The notes beneath the pieces are model-generated. The model saw nothing but the letters and a program-made list of their open reading frames with translations. It was not told the DNA's origin and ran no database searches. 64,000 nucleotides of DNA, from positions 350,168 through 414,167 of the forward strand of contig CAJTVU010000003.1 of the NCBI GenBank assembly GCA_910580235.1, read 5' to 3'. Source of the DNA: an uncultured Dorea sp. (GTDB taxonomy: Bacteria > Bacillota > Clostridia > Lachnospirales > Lachnospiraceae). Below, in pieces: positions 53,076 through 61,224 of this stretch. How positions within the stretch are numbered: the first letter of the stretch is position 1; each line of letters begins with the position of its first letter. The translations under genes and the position numbers were made by a program.

Positions 53076-53428
53076 GTAGATCCCGGTGCCAAAAAAGGAT
53101 TTTATGGGCTGCCGTGAAAAAAATGTACAAACTGTATTTTTCTTTGCTCCGGGTTACAAAGCCAAGAACTTCTAAAATGTTCCTGCCAATCTATCGTTCG
53201 CCCGTCCGGCACGCCATAATACACGCTCTTGACGAGCGGACGCAACCGCCCTCTATGCGCCGTCCATGGCGCAGACCGGGCTTTCGCCAGCATCCATGCT
53301 GTCGAATTGCTGAGGCTGTCTAGAACATTAAGAAGTTCTAACCTTTTTCACAGTCACAAATCAAAATACAGTTTGTGCATTTTCCCCAGCCCCATTTTGA
53401 AACGCCTCTTTTAGCATCCGGTGCCTAC
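53076..53428. repeat. Long hairpin element, copy 2 (about 353 bp)
   Basis: Homologous to 48890-49203. The inverted arms are GTAGATCCCGGTGCC (53076) against the complement of 53411-53428, and 53119-53140 against 53363-53383. The 31-nt core (53244-53274) and the 22 nt at 53350-53371 are identical to copy 1. Stem sequences differ from copy 1 but remain paired (for example CAGCAT/ATGCTG here, CGGCGT/ATGCCG there). It lies between the riboswitch terminator and the ATPase gene. Confidence 0.75.
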
Positions 53429-53504
53429 AGAAGAACAAAGCAGACAAGTCCGCTTCAGCTCCCTAAATCCCTCACTCATATAGGGAACGAGGTTTCCTAT
53501 ATGA

Positions 53505-53551
53505 TAAAAAAGAGACCTCTATTGCATAACAAAATATGCAATAAAAGTCTC
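53505..53551 (-). terminator. Riboswitch expression-platform terminator
   Basis: On the minus strand GAGAC...ATTGCATA pairs with TATGCAAT...GTCTC and is followed by TTTTTTAT. Its 5' arm shares CTTTTATT with helix P1 of the upstream aptamer, so the two structures exclude each other. Confidence 0.8.
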
Positions 53552-53651
53552 ATCATTTCATTACGATACGGATGATTGCTCATCGTACTGACGACATCGT
53601 AAACGCCCTTTCCCTATCCTTACATGCGGGCGCTGATTACTCCCTTTTATT
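53540..53651 (-). promoter_or_regulatory. yybP-ykoY (Mn2+) riboswitch candidate
   Basis: Transcribed on the minus strand. P1 pairs AATAAAAG (53644-53651) with CTTTTATT (53540-53547). Just inside P1 is GGGAGTAAT, matching the GGGGAGTA signature of loop L1. P2 is a CGCCC/GGGCG hairpin. P3 has TTACGAT/ATCGTAA, then the internal-loop sequence GTCGTCAGTACG, close to the GTCGTCA I know from Bacillus yybP, capped by a GCAA tetraloop. P1 formation would block the terminator, giving an ON switch, as expected for Mn2+ exporters. The family call is by eye from the consensus. Confidence 0.75.
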
Positions 53652-53661
53652 TATAATGATT

Positions 53662-53690
53662 AATATATAGGAAATCTCTTCCATTGTCAA
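53662..53690 (-). promoter_or_regulatory. Promoter of the riboswitch-ATPase transcript
   Basis: TTGACA (53685-53690), a 17-nt spacer and TATATT (53662-53667) on the minus strand. The -35 overlaps the stop codon of the M18 aminopeptidase gene. Confidence 0.8.
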
Positions 53691-54997
53691 TCAAAAAAGA
53701 AAAATTCTTGTATCGCGCTTGCCATATATCCTGTGTCTTTTATACCTGCCGTCTCGTAAGCAGAATGCATAGCAAGCTGCGCCAGGCCAACGTCCACCGC
53801 GCTTAAGGAGACTTTCCCGGAAGATATGTTCCCAAGCGTACTCCCCCCGGCCTCGTCGGAACGGTTCGCAAAAAACTGCACCGGGACTTTTGCGCGATCA
53901 CATATGTCTTTAAAGGTCGCTATGCTCACAGCGTCGCTCGTGTACCGCTGCCCCGCATGGGACTTGATCACGATCCCCTCGTTCATATAGGCGCAGTTCC
54001 TGGCGTCTGTCTTCTCTGGGTGGTTCGGATGTACCGCATGTGCATTATCTGCGCTTATCATAAAGCTCCCAGCGACCGCGCGATAGTAATCCTCTTCCGT
54101 CCCTTTGCACGATGTGTTGATCCGTTTCAGCACATCGTGCAGGAAAGTAGAGCCTGCCCCCTGCTTCGTGCCGGAGCCGACTTCTTCATTGTCGAAGCAG
54201 GCATATACATTGACCGCCCCGCCACCGGAACGCTCTTTTTCTCTCTTATTCCCTTGCGTCCCTAAAAATCCCTGTAACGCTGCATAGGCACATTGCAAGT
54301 CGTCAAGCCTCGGCGAAGAGATGAACTCCCCGTACGCCCCCCATACCGACGGCTCCTGCCGGTTGTAAAGGTAGAGGTCGCTGCCGTAGATCGCCTCCAC
54401 AGAGACGCCCAGCTCATCGGCAATAAGGGCTTTGAAATCCCCTTTCTCACAATCTTTACCACCAAACAGAGGGAGCAGATCCACCTGCTTGTTATACGCA
54501 TATCCTTCATTTATCTTCCGGTTCATATGAATCGCGACATTTGGGATAAGGGCAAGATCCCTGTCAAGATCCACCAGTTTTATACAAAACCCATCCCCTT
54601 CTTTTATAACTGCCCTTCCTGCCACGGACAACGGCCTGTCAAACCATGTGGAGCAGATCATTCCCCCATACCCTTCTGTATTCAGCCGGATATAGCGATC
54701 GCTGAACTCAAGCTCTGCATTTTCCTTGACCTTAAATGCCGGGCTGTCGCTGTGGGAAGCCACGATACGGAACCGGCGCTCTTCTATACTTTCCCCCATA
54801 TTTAATGCGATAATGCTGGAATCGTTTCTTGTTACATAATATCTTCCCCCGGGCTCTATCTCCCACGCATCTGTCTCTTTCAGCGCCTTATACCCTGCCC
54901 GCTCCAGCTCCCGGCCTATTTCCCGCACCGCATGGAACGCGGTCGGGCTGTTCTTTATAAAGCGGAATAACCGCTGTGTGATCTCTTCCTGTTTCAT
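53687..54997 (-). CDS. apeB: M18 family aminopeptidase
   Basis: 436 residues, a cytosolic dizinc aminopeptidase releasing N-terminal (often acidic) residues. Metal and catalytic regions are visible: VASHSDSPAFKVK (His, Asp), FDNEEVGSGTKQGAGS (Asp, Glu-Glu) and SADNAHAVHPNHPEK, with a late His in IKSHAGQRY. The ATG at 54997 is preceded by AAGGAG at 7 nt and overlaps the stop of the upstream DUF2075 gene by 4 nt (ATGA). An upstream in-frame start at 55036 lies inside that gene. The symbol is by family; the closest named homolog is uncertain. Confidence 0.9.
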   Translation of the reverse strand: MKQEEITQRLFRFIKNSPTAFHAVREIGRELERAGYKALKETDAWEIEPGGRYYVTRNDSSIIALNMGESIEERRFRIVASHSDSPAFKVKENAELEFSDRYIRLNTEGYGGMICSTWFDRPLSVAGRAVIKEGDGFCIKLVDLDRDLALIPNVAIHMNRKINEGYAYNKQVDLLPLFGGKDCEKGDFKALIADELGVSVEAIYGSDLYLYNRQEPSVWGAYGEFISSPRLDDLQCAYAALQGFLGTQGNKREKERSGGGAVNVYACFDNEEVGSGTKQGAGSTFLHDVLKRINTSCKGTEEDYYRAVAGSFMISADNAHAVHPNHPEKTDARNCAYMNEGIVIKSHAGQRYTSDAVSIATFKDICDRAKVPVQFFANRSDEAGGSTLGNISSGKVSLSAVDVGLAQLAMHSAYETAGIKDTGYMASAIQEFFFFD

Positions 54998-56844
54998 TTT
55001 CTGTCTCCTTCTCTCTCTGCAAAATATACGAAACATCCTTTTCTTCCGCGGGACATCATAATATAATAATTATTCCGCAGTAGATAAGAGAATCTGGCAA
55101 GAAATTTCTCTTTCACAGTTTCTTTCCCAGACTGATTAATATAGCGGAGGATATTCTGACAAGTACCGTAATTGTCCACTGTTGCTCTCCTGTCTTGTCC
55201 TGTCCTCATCACGGTCAGCTCTCCTAAAAATCCCATCTTATCCGCTACGCTCATCATCATCTTATAATGTTTAGACACCCCAGGATCCCCTGCGATCCCC
55301 TTTTCTGTCATTATAGCGTCGCCTCCCGCAATGACCGCCACATAATCCACATCCAGCCCTGGCATCCACCATGTCCCAACCCAGATATCCCCTCCATTTC
55401 TGTCAAGATATCCCTTCTCCTGCACATATCTCATCCAAGCACATTCGCTTCCATATCCCCATCTTGTAAATAGCCTGGAGCTTAGGTTCCCGTCCACTGT
55501 ATGCTCTTCTGCATCAGAACAGAGAAGCCCTGTGACAGCCACTGTCCTATCCGGGTATGCCCGCATTGTACAAAGGATCTTTTCCTGAAATGCCGTAAAA
55601 TCCGTAAACATCTGAAACTCGAACCGATCATCTGGGGCGAAGGCCATTTCTCCCATAAGGCAAGCTCGAATGTTCCTCTCTGCCACCCGGGATCCATTAA
55701 ACCGCACGCTTTCCTGCAGCTCTATGGCTGCAAAATCCTCTCTTCCTTGTAGCATGTACAGCTCCTGCAATGCATTATTATCATTAATAACCTGCCCCTC
55801 GTCATAACAAATGATTAAAGTCGCTCCCTGACGGATCATATTGGTAATAATGCCCTCAGCGTTATGCTGTGCTTCATCCATAAAAATTATGTAAGAATCG
55901 CCCTCATTCCCGACAGTTCTTTCAAGCCCATATGAATAGCTGAACGAATACTGCACTTCCGGGTATTTATTGCGATAGACTTTTGTATTCTGCGCCCCAC
56001 TGACAAAAATCGGGCGCAGCCCTCCCCGGCTCCCTTCATGCAGATATTCCACGTACAAATTGAGGAGGATCGCCGTCTTCCCCGATCCGGCCGGGCCGGT
56101 AATCCGAACGATCTTCTTTCCCTTTCTTACGCTCTCCTTTATTTTCTTTACTGCCTCTTCCTGCTCTTTCGTTAATAAAAAAGGCTCCTCTTTCGTAACA
56201 ATGGAGCCCATTGCTCTCATAATGCCTTTAGATGGCTCATACCATGCAGATACAAGATCCTCATTTATCTTAGAGGATCCTTCGCATATAAATCCCCTTG
56301 CTGATCCGACAACTGCTTCCATGTCGGTATAGACCGGTATCATATTGGACGGCTTCGGATTGCTCAAGGCAACTGTCTTCGCTGTGCCGTAAGTACTGTT
56401 CCTGATATATACATAAGGATGCACATCATATTCCCCGCCAATGTTCAGATAATCTTTAAAGCCGATCTCATGTCTGCGGATCTGTATCTGCGGATTCAGC
56501 TCTTTCTCTGGAACTCTGTCAATGGAAAATTCATGAGACCTGATATATGCGTCATCCCACTGCTTTGATTCTACAATAACCGCCACTTTCCTCCCAGACG
56601 CAGAGAGCCCTGCGATTATAAGGTCGATTGCCATACCGTCCACAGACAATGCATATTCAACAGCAATCACCGTATCTCCTGGGAGATCCCTTATATTCCC
56701 TGCGCTCTTCACGTCGTCCATCAGAACGCTCCAGGATCGCGCCTGGCTTTCTTTCGCTTCGGGATATATACTTCTTAACAGGCTTACCTGATGTTCTGTT
56801 TTTTCTGCAAGAAATTCCCTTAATGGACAGACAAGTCCCTGCAT
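54994..56844 (-). CDS. PD-(D/E)XK-like nuclease fused to DUF2075 helicase
   Basis: 616 residues. The N-terminal 110 residues contain a PD-(D/E)XK-like site: Asp74 in AIDLIIAG and Glu92-x-Lys94 in VESKQW, with a Gln-rich QIQIRRH after it. From about residue 225 an SF1-like DUF2075 ATPase begins: Walker A GPAGSGKT (250-257), Walker B IIFMDEAQH (about 319-327), and a C-terminal YIMMSRGRKGC motif typical of the helicase end. The ATG at 56844 follows AAAGGAGG at 8 nt; the GTG at 56853 overlaps it. Such fusions occur in defence contexts, but the only neighbour here is an aminopeptidase. Function is unproven. Confidence 0.75.
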   Translation of the reverse strand: MQGLVCPLREFLAEKTEHQVSLLRSIYPEAKESQARSWSVLMDDVKSAGNIRDLPGDTVIAVEYALSVDGMAIDLIIAGLSASGRKVAVIVESKQWDDAYIRSHEFSIDRVPEKELNPQIQIRRHEIGFKDYLNIGGEYDVHPYVYIRNSTYGTAKTVALSNPKPSNMIPVYTDMEAVVGSARGFICEGSSKINEDLVSAWYEPSKGIMRAMGSIVTKEEPFLLTKEQEEAVKKIKESVRKGKKIVRITGPAGSGKTAILLNLYVEYLHEGSRGGLRPIFVSGAQNTKVYRNKYPEVQYSFSYSYGLERTVGNEGDSYIIFMDEAQHNAEGIITNMIRQGATLIICYDEGQVINDNNALQELYMLQGREDFAAIELQESVRFNGSRVAERNIRACLMGEMAFAPDDRFEFQMFTDFTAFQEKILCTMRAYPDRTVAVTGLLCSDAEEHTVDGNLSSRLFTRWGYGSECAWMRYVQEKGYLDRNGGDIWVGTWWMPGLDVDYVAVIAGGDAIMTEKGIAGDPGVSKHYKMMMSVADKMGFLGELTVMRTGQDRRATVDNYGTCQNILRYINQSGKETVKEKFLARFSYLLRNNYYIMMSRGRKGCFVYFAEREGDRK

Positions 56845-56894
56845 TTTGTCCACCTCCTTTTGACATGCCCCGCGATGGGCAAAATATACACAAA

Positions 56895-57065
56895 TATGAT
56901 ACCTACGGATTGCTGCGTGCTACGCGCTCTCGCAATCCTACCCGCTATTCGCATATCGTAGGATTATCATCCCACTTTTATGCTCATAGCGGGGCAAGCC
57001 TCAAGGTCTTTCATACATATGAGCAAGCTCATATGTATGAAAGGCCTTTTGGCTTTGGTATCATA
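56895..57065. repeat. Composite TGATACC-family element, copy D (about 170 bp)
   Basis: TATGATACC (56895) and GGTATCATA (57057-57065) are perfect inverted ends. The left half resembles copy C (CTACGGATTGC, GTGCTACGC, CGCAATCC). The right half holds a perfect 16-bp hairpin with an AA loop (57009-57024 with 57027-57042) followed by CCTTTTGG, like copies A and B. It fills most of the 337-nt gap between the DUF2075 and Rrf2 genes. Confidence 0.75.
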
Positions 57066-57126
57066 ATTTTCTCACATGTTGAAAGTATATACCAGTTATT
57101 TCAGAAAATTTTTGTACGTTATTTTC

Positions 57127-57155
57127 TTGACGAATTCTGTCTTATATAAGATAAT
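57127..57155 (+). promoter_or_regulatory. Promoter of the Rrf2-cooS operon
   Basis: TTGACG (57127-57132), a 17-nt spacer and GATAAT (57150-57155), 26 nt before the Rrf2 start codon. Confidence 0.75.
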
Positions 57156-57181
57156 AGGGATAAGAAGACAGGAGGTAAAAT

Positions 57182-57580
57182 ATGTTATTTACCAGGGAAT
57201 GTGACTATGCCATCCGTATTATACGCGCTTTGTCTTCGGAAGAAGCCGTAAGCGTCCCTAAGATATGCCAGATGGAGAACCTTCCATCCGCCATGACTTA
57301 CAAGATAACAAGGAAGCTTGAGAAATCAGGATTGTTAAAAAGTTATCGAGGGAGCTCCGGAGGCTATGCTCTCGCCCGCAGTCTTTCTTCTATCTCCCTG
57401 TATGATATCTGTGAGATCGTATCGCCGGATATCCTGACCTTCGAATGCATGAAGAAAGACCACTACTGCCCTATGAACCGTTCAGACGCCCCCTGCAAAG
57501 TACACTATGAATTTTCACGTCTTCGGAAGATTCTTGTGCAGGAATTGAAAGGGAAATCTATGGCAGATATTTTACGGTAA
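57182..57580 (+). CDS. Rrf2-family Fe-S transcriptional regulator
   Basis: 132 residues with a winged-helix N-terminus (MLFTRECDYAIRIIRAL; SVPKICQMENLPSAMTYKITRKLEKSGLLKSYRG) and three C-terminal cysteines in the arrangement C-x6-C-x8-C (C in FECM, C in YCPM, C in APCK), fitting Fe-S ligation as in IscR and NsrR. AGGAGG is 6 nt upstream. It is the first gene before cooS and probably senses redox or Fe-S status to control this operon and itself. Confidence 0.9.
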   Translation: MLFTRECDYAIRIIRALSSEEAVSVPKICQMENLPSAMTYKITRKLEKSGLLKSYRGSSGGYALARSLSSISLYDICEIVSPDILTFECMKKDHYCPMNRSDAPCKVHYEFSRLRKILVQELKGKSMADILR

Positions 57581-57635
57581 AGGATTTTTTTCTTCCAATC
57601 TTGACCAAATTAGTAAAGTTTAAAGGAGGAACATT

Positions 57636-59519
57636 ATGAATCAATGTTATGGATGCGACACATGCAAAAGCGCCGACAAGCCTTTAGAGGGATTTATCCA
57701 GTCTCTTCCGATGGAGACTTCCCATCACAGAGTTGACGGCCAGAGTACGAAATGCGCTTTCGGCCTTCAGGGCGTCTGCTGCCGCTTATGTTCAAACGGC
57801 CCGTGCCGGATCACGCCGGAAGCTCCACGTGGGATCTGCGGCGCCAATGCAGACACGATCGTGACAAGGAACCTTCTCCGTGCAGTGGCGTCAGGAAGCG
57901 GATGTTATATCCACGTTGTGGAGAACACTGCCCTGAACCTTAAGAAGACGGCGCAGGCGCGCGGGGAGCTCAAAGGGATGGAATCTCTTGCCCATTTAGC
58001 TGAGCTTTTTGGAATTACAGAGGAAGATGATTATGTAAAGGCTGAAAAAGTTGCCGACGCCGTGCTGGACGATCTCTACCGTCCTGAGTACGTACCGGCA
58101 GAATTAATTGAGAAAGTCGCATACGCACCGCGTGTAAAGCGCTGGAAAGAATTAGGGATCATGCCGGGCGGCGGGAAGGCGGAAGTGTTCAAGGGCGTTG
58201 TAAAATGCTCCACCAACTTAAGCTCCGACCCTGTCGACATGCTTGTAAACTGCCTGAAGCTGGGCATCTCCACCGGCGTTTACGGCCTGACTCTTACGAA
58301 CCTTTTAAATGACGTGCTTCTTGGGCAGCCAAAGATCCGCATGGCCCCGGTAGGGCTGCGCGTCATCGATCCTGACTACATAAACATTATGATTACCGGC
58401 CATCAGCACACGATCTTCGTCGACCTTCAGGAGAGGCTCATCTCCGAAGAGGCAAAGAAGAAAGCGCAGGCTGCCGGGGCAAAAGGCTTTAAGCTTGTAG
58501 GATGTACCTGTGTCGGACAGGATCTGCAGCTTAGAGGCGCTCACTATACAGAAGTATTCGACGGCCATGCAGGAAATAACTATACAAGCGAGGCGATCCT
58601 TGCGACAGGAGCCATCGACGCCGTACTTTCCGAATTCAACTGTACGCTTCCGGGAATCGAGCCTATCTGCGACGAGCTGAAGATCAAGCAGATCTGTCTT
58701 GACGACGTGGCAAAGAAGGCAAACGCAGAGTATATCCCGTTTGACTTTGAAAACAGGGAGGCACAGGGCGAATTAATCATCGATAAGATCATCGAGGCTT
58801 ACAAAGAGCGCAGAGGCAGCGTAGAAATGCGCCTGTTCGAAGATCACGGATATGAGGACACTCTGACAGGCGTAAGCGAAGGCTCCTTAAAAGAGTTCTT
58901 AGGAGGCAGCTGGAAGCCGCTCATCGACCTGATCGTATCTGGCGACATCAAAGGTATCGCAGGAGTCGTTGGATGCTCCAACTTGACGGCAGGCGGGCAC
59001 GATGTGCTCACTGTAGACCTGACAAAAGAGCTGATCGCCAGAGATATCATCGTACTGACAGCGGGCTGTTCTTCAGGCGGCATCGAGAACTGCGGGCTTA
59101 TGACGCCGGAAGCGGCAAAATTGGCAGGGCCGAAGCTCCGCGCCGTATGTGAGAAGCTCAATATCCCTCCTGTACTGAACTTCGGCCCATGTCTTGCGAT
59201 TGGCCGTCTCGAGATCGTGGCTACAGAGATCGCCGCCGAGCTTGGCGTCGACCTTCCACAGCTTCCTCTCGTATTATCTGCGGCACAGTGGCTTGAAGAG
59301 CAGGCTCTGGCAGACGGATGCTTCGGGCTTGCGCTTGGCCTCCCGCTCCACCTTGGGCAGCCGCCGTTCGTAACAGGCAGCCCGGTAGCCGTAAAAGTAT
59401 TGACGGAAGATATGAAGTCTCTGACCGGAGGACAGGTAATCATTAACGACGATGCCAAAGCGTCCGCGGATATCCTGGAGAAGATCGTTCTTGAGAAACG
59501 CCAGGGCTTAAACATTTAG
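57636..59519 (+). CDS. cooS: Ni-type carbon monoxide dehydrogenase catalytic subunit, atypical
   Basis: 627 residues. It has the D/B-cluster cysteines (C40, C48, C49, C52, C57, C68) and C-cluster-type ligands (His256 or 258, C292, C336, C447, C478, C519) in the usual order. The N-terminus adds a C-x2-C-x2-C (C4, C7, C10). By spacing from C519, the position of the catalytic Lys563 of Carboxydothermus CODH-II is Gln556. The H-x2-H-x2-H-x2-H proton relay is replaced by Tyr91, Val94, Asn97 and Leu100. So the fold is CooS, but CO oxidation cannot be assumed. Strong Shine-Dalgarno AAAGGAGG. It forms an operon with cooF and an oxidoreductase. Confidence 0.85.
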   Translation: MNQCYGCDTCKSADKPLEGFIQSLPMETSHHRVDGQSTKCAFGLQGVCCRLCSNGPCRITPEAPRGICGANADTIVTRNLLRAVASGSGCYIHVVENTALNLKKTAQARGELKGMESLAHLAELFGITEEDDYVKAEKVADAVLDDLYRPEYVPAELIEKVAYAPRVKRWKELGIMPGGGKAEVFKGVVKCSTNLSSDPVDMLVNCLKLGISTGVYGLTLTNLLNDVLLGQPKIRMAPVGLRVIDPDYINIMITGHQHTIFVDLQERLISEEAKKKAQAAGAKGFKLVGCTCVGQDLQLRGAHYTEVFDGHAGNNYTSEAILATGAIDAVLSEFNCTLPGIEPICDELKIKQICLDDVAKKANAEYIPFDFENREAQGELIIDKIIEAYKERRGSVEMRLFEDHGYEDTLTGVSEGSLKEFLGGSWKPLIDLIVSGDIKGIAGVVGCSNLTAGGHDVLTVDLTKELIARDIIVLTAGCSSGGIENCGLMTPEAAKLAGPKLRAVCEKLNIPPVLNFGPCLAIGRLEIVATEIAAELGVDLPQLPLVLSAAQWLEEQALADGCFGLALGLPLHLGQPPFVTGSPVAVKVLTEDMKSLTGGQVIINDDAKASADILEKIVLEKRQGLNI

Positions 59520-59530
59520 GAGGGTTGCAT

Positions 59531-59983
59531 ATGAAACGTATTATGATAGACACCGCCAAATGCGACGGTTGTAAAAACTGTACGGTCGCCTGTATGCAGG
59601 CTCATCGAGAAGGCCCAGGCACGATCTACGATCTGGATCTGACTGATATACGCAACGAGTCCAGAAACCACATCGAGAAAGTGGCCGACGGCACGTACAG
59701 GCCTGTTTTCTGCAGGCACTGCGACACCCCTGAGTGCGTAATGTCCTGCATGAGCGGCGCTCTCACGAAAGACCCGGAGACGGGGCACGTATGTTACGAC
59801 GAAGAGAAATGCGGCTCCTGCTTTATGTGTGTTATGAACTGTCCTTACGGCGTGCTAAAGGCTGACACTGCCACCAGGACGAAAGTAATCAAATGTGATT
59901 TCTGCGAAAATGACGGCGGCGAGCCGAACTGTGTGAAATCTTGTCCGAAAAAGGCGATTTATGTCGAGGAGGTGAATGTATGA
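59531..59983 (+). CDS. cooF: CooF-like 4Fe-4S electron-transfer protein
   Basis: 150 residues with four ferredoxin-type cysteine clusters: CDGCKNCTVAC, CRHCDTPECVMSC, CGSCFMCVMNC and CDFCENDGGEPNCVKSC. It moves electrons between CooS and a partner. The ATG at 59531 has AGGAGGG at 6 nt; a TTG at 59525 overlaps that site. It overlaps the next gene by ATGA, so the proteins are probably made in equal amounts. Confidence 0.9.
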   Translation: MKRIMIDTAKCDGCKNCTVACMQAHREGPGTIYDLDLTDIRNESRNHIEKVADGTYRPVFCRHCDTPECVMSCMSGALTKDPETGHVCYDEEKCGSCFMCVMNCPYGVLKADTATRTKVIKCDFCENDGGEPNCVKSCPKKAIYVEEVNV

Positions 59984-61203
59984 TCCATGTAATTATCGGA
60001 GCCGGCGCTGCCGGAATGACGGCGGCAAAGACTATCCGCCAGGCTGACCCCGAAGCTTATATCACAATCATCTCTACAGACGAGCATGTACATTCTCGCT
60101 GTATGCTGCACCACTACTTAAGCTATGAGCGGGACGAGAAGACCCTTTGTTTTGTAGATCCGGAGTTCTTTAATTCCGACAAAGTAAACTGGGTAGCTGG
60201 AAAGACTGTAAAGACCATTGATACTGCGGATCATATGGTCGTGCTGGACGACGATCAGAAATACAGCTATGATAAGCTTCTTATTGCTACAGGAGCCAAC
60301 AGCTTCATCCCTCCTGTAGGGCAGTTCCGGGAAGCCAGCAATGTATTCGGCCTGCGCCACCTTACGGACGCGCAGAATATCCGAAAAGCAGCTGAGAAAG
60401 CGTCCAACATCCTGATCGTAGGGAGCGGCCTTGTAGGGCTTGACGCGGCTTACTCTTTCCTCGAGCAAGGCAAGCATGTGACTGTTGTGGAGATGGCTGA
60501 CCGCATCCTGCCGATCCAGCTGAATGAAAAGGGCGGGAAGGCTTACAAGAAATTATTCGAAGACCATGGCTGCAAATTCATTTTAAGCAGGAAAGCGTCC
60601 GACACTCATATGAATGAGAACGGCGAGATCGACTATGTAACTCTTGACGACGGTACAAAGATCGACTGCGAGCTTGTCATCGTAGCCGCCGGCGTCCGCC
60701 CCGCTCTGGAGTGCATCCAGGGAACGAACATTGAGGCAGACCGCTTTATTACCGTATCGGATTCCATGCAGACCAATGTTCCTGACATTTACGCCGCAGG
60801 AGACGTAACAGGCCTGTCAGGCATCTGGCCAAATGCCATGAAGCAGGGACAGACCGCCGGATATAATATGTGCGGCATCAAGACACAGTACATAGACAAA
60901 TACGCTATGAAGAATACTATGAATTTCTACGGCCTGACTACCTTATCTCTTGGCCGCGGCGTAGAAGAAGAAGGGGACGTTGTCATCGAGCGCGAGGATT
61001 CCCACAATTACAGGCGCGCGATCTTGCGCGACGGCAAGCTGGACAGCATCCTCCTTCAGGGAAAGATCGATTACTCCGGCATTTACCAGTATCTGATTAA
61101 GAATGAGATAGACCTCTCCGGAATTAAGAAAGATATCTTCCATCTTTCCTTTGCCGACTTCTATAGTATAGACGAAAGAGGCGCTTACTCTTACAACGTG
61201 TAA
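59980..61203 (+). CDS. NAD(P)/FAD-dependent oxidoreductase of the CooS operon
   Basis: 407 residues of the pyridine-nucleotide disulfide oxidoreductase type 3 fold. FAD-binding GAGAAGMTAAKTIRQ is at the N-terminus, NAD-binding ILIVGSGLVGLDAAYSF around residue 150, and YAAGDVTG for the second FAD contact. There is no CxxxxC disulfide. In CO-using bacteria the CooS-CooF-FNOR set passes electrons to NAD(P)+. The ATGA overlap with cooF and the AGGAGG support co-translation. Whether it runs oxidatively or reductively here is unknown, given the unusual CooS. Confidence 0.88.
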   Translation: MIHVIIGAGAAGMTAAKTIRQADPEAYITIISTDEHVHSRCMLHHYLSYERDEKTLCFVDPEFFNSDKVNWVAGKTVKTIDTADHMVVLDDDQKYSYDKLLIATGANSFIPPVGQFREASNVFGLRHLTDAQNIRKAAEKASNILIVGSGLVGLDAAYSFLEQGKHVTVVEMADRILPIQLNEKGGKAYKKLFEDHGCKFILSRKASDTHMNENGEIDYVTLDDGTKIDCELVIVAAGVRPALECIQGTNIEADRFITVSDSMQTNVPDIYAAGDVTGLSGIWPNAMKQGQTAGYNMCGIKTQYIDKYAMKNTMNFYGLTTLSLGRGVEEEGDVVIEREDSHNYRRAILRDGKLDSILLQGKIDYSGIYQYLIKNEIDLSGIKKDIFHLSFADFYSIDERGAYSYNV

Positions 61204-61224
61204 GACAGATGTAAAGGGGCTCTC

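Noticed and set aside
57636..59519. Claiming a CO-oxidising, carboxydotrophic metabolism.
   Set aside because: CooS lacks residues required for CO oxidation in characterised enzymes, and no cooC, acetyl-CoA synthase or hydrogenase genes are in the window.
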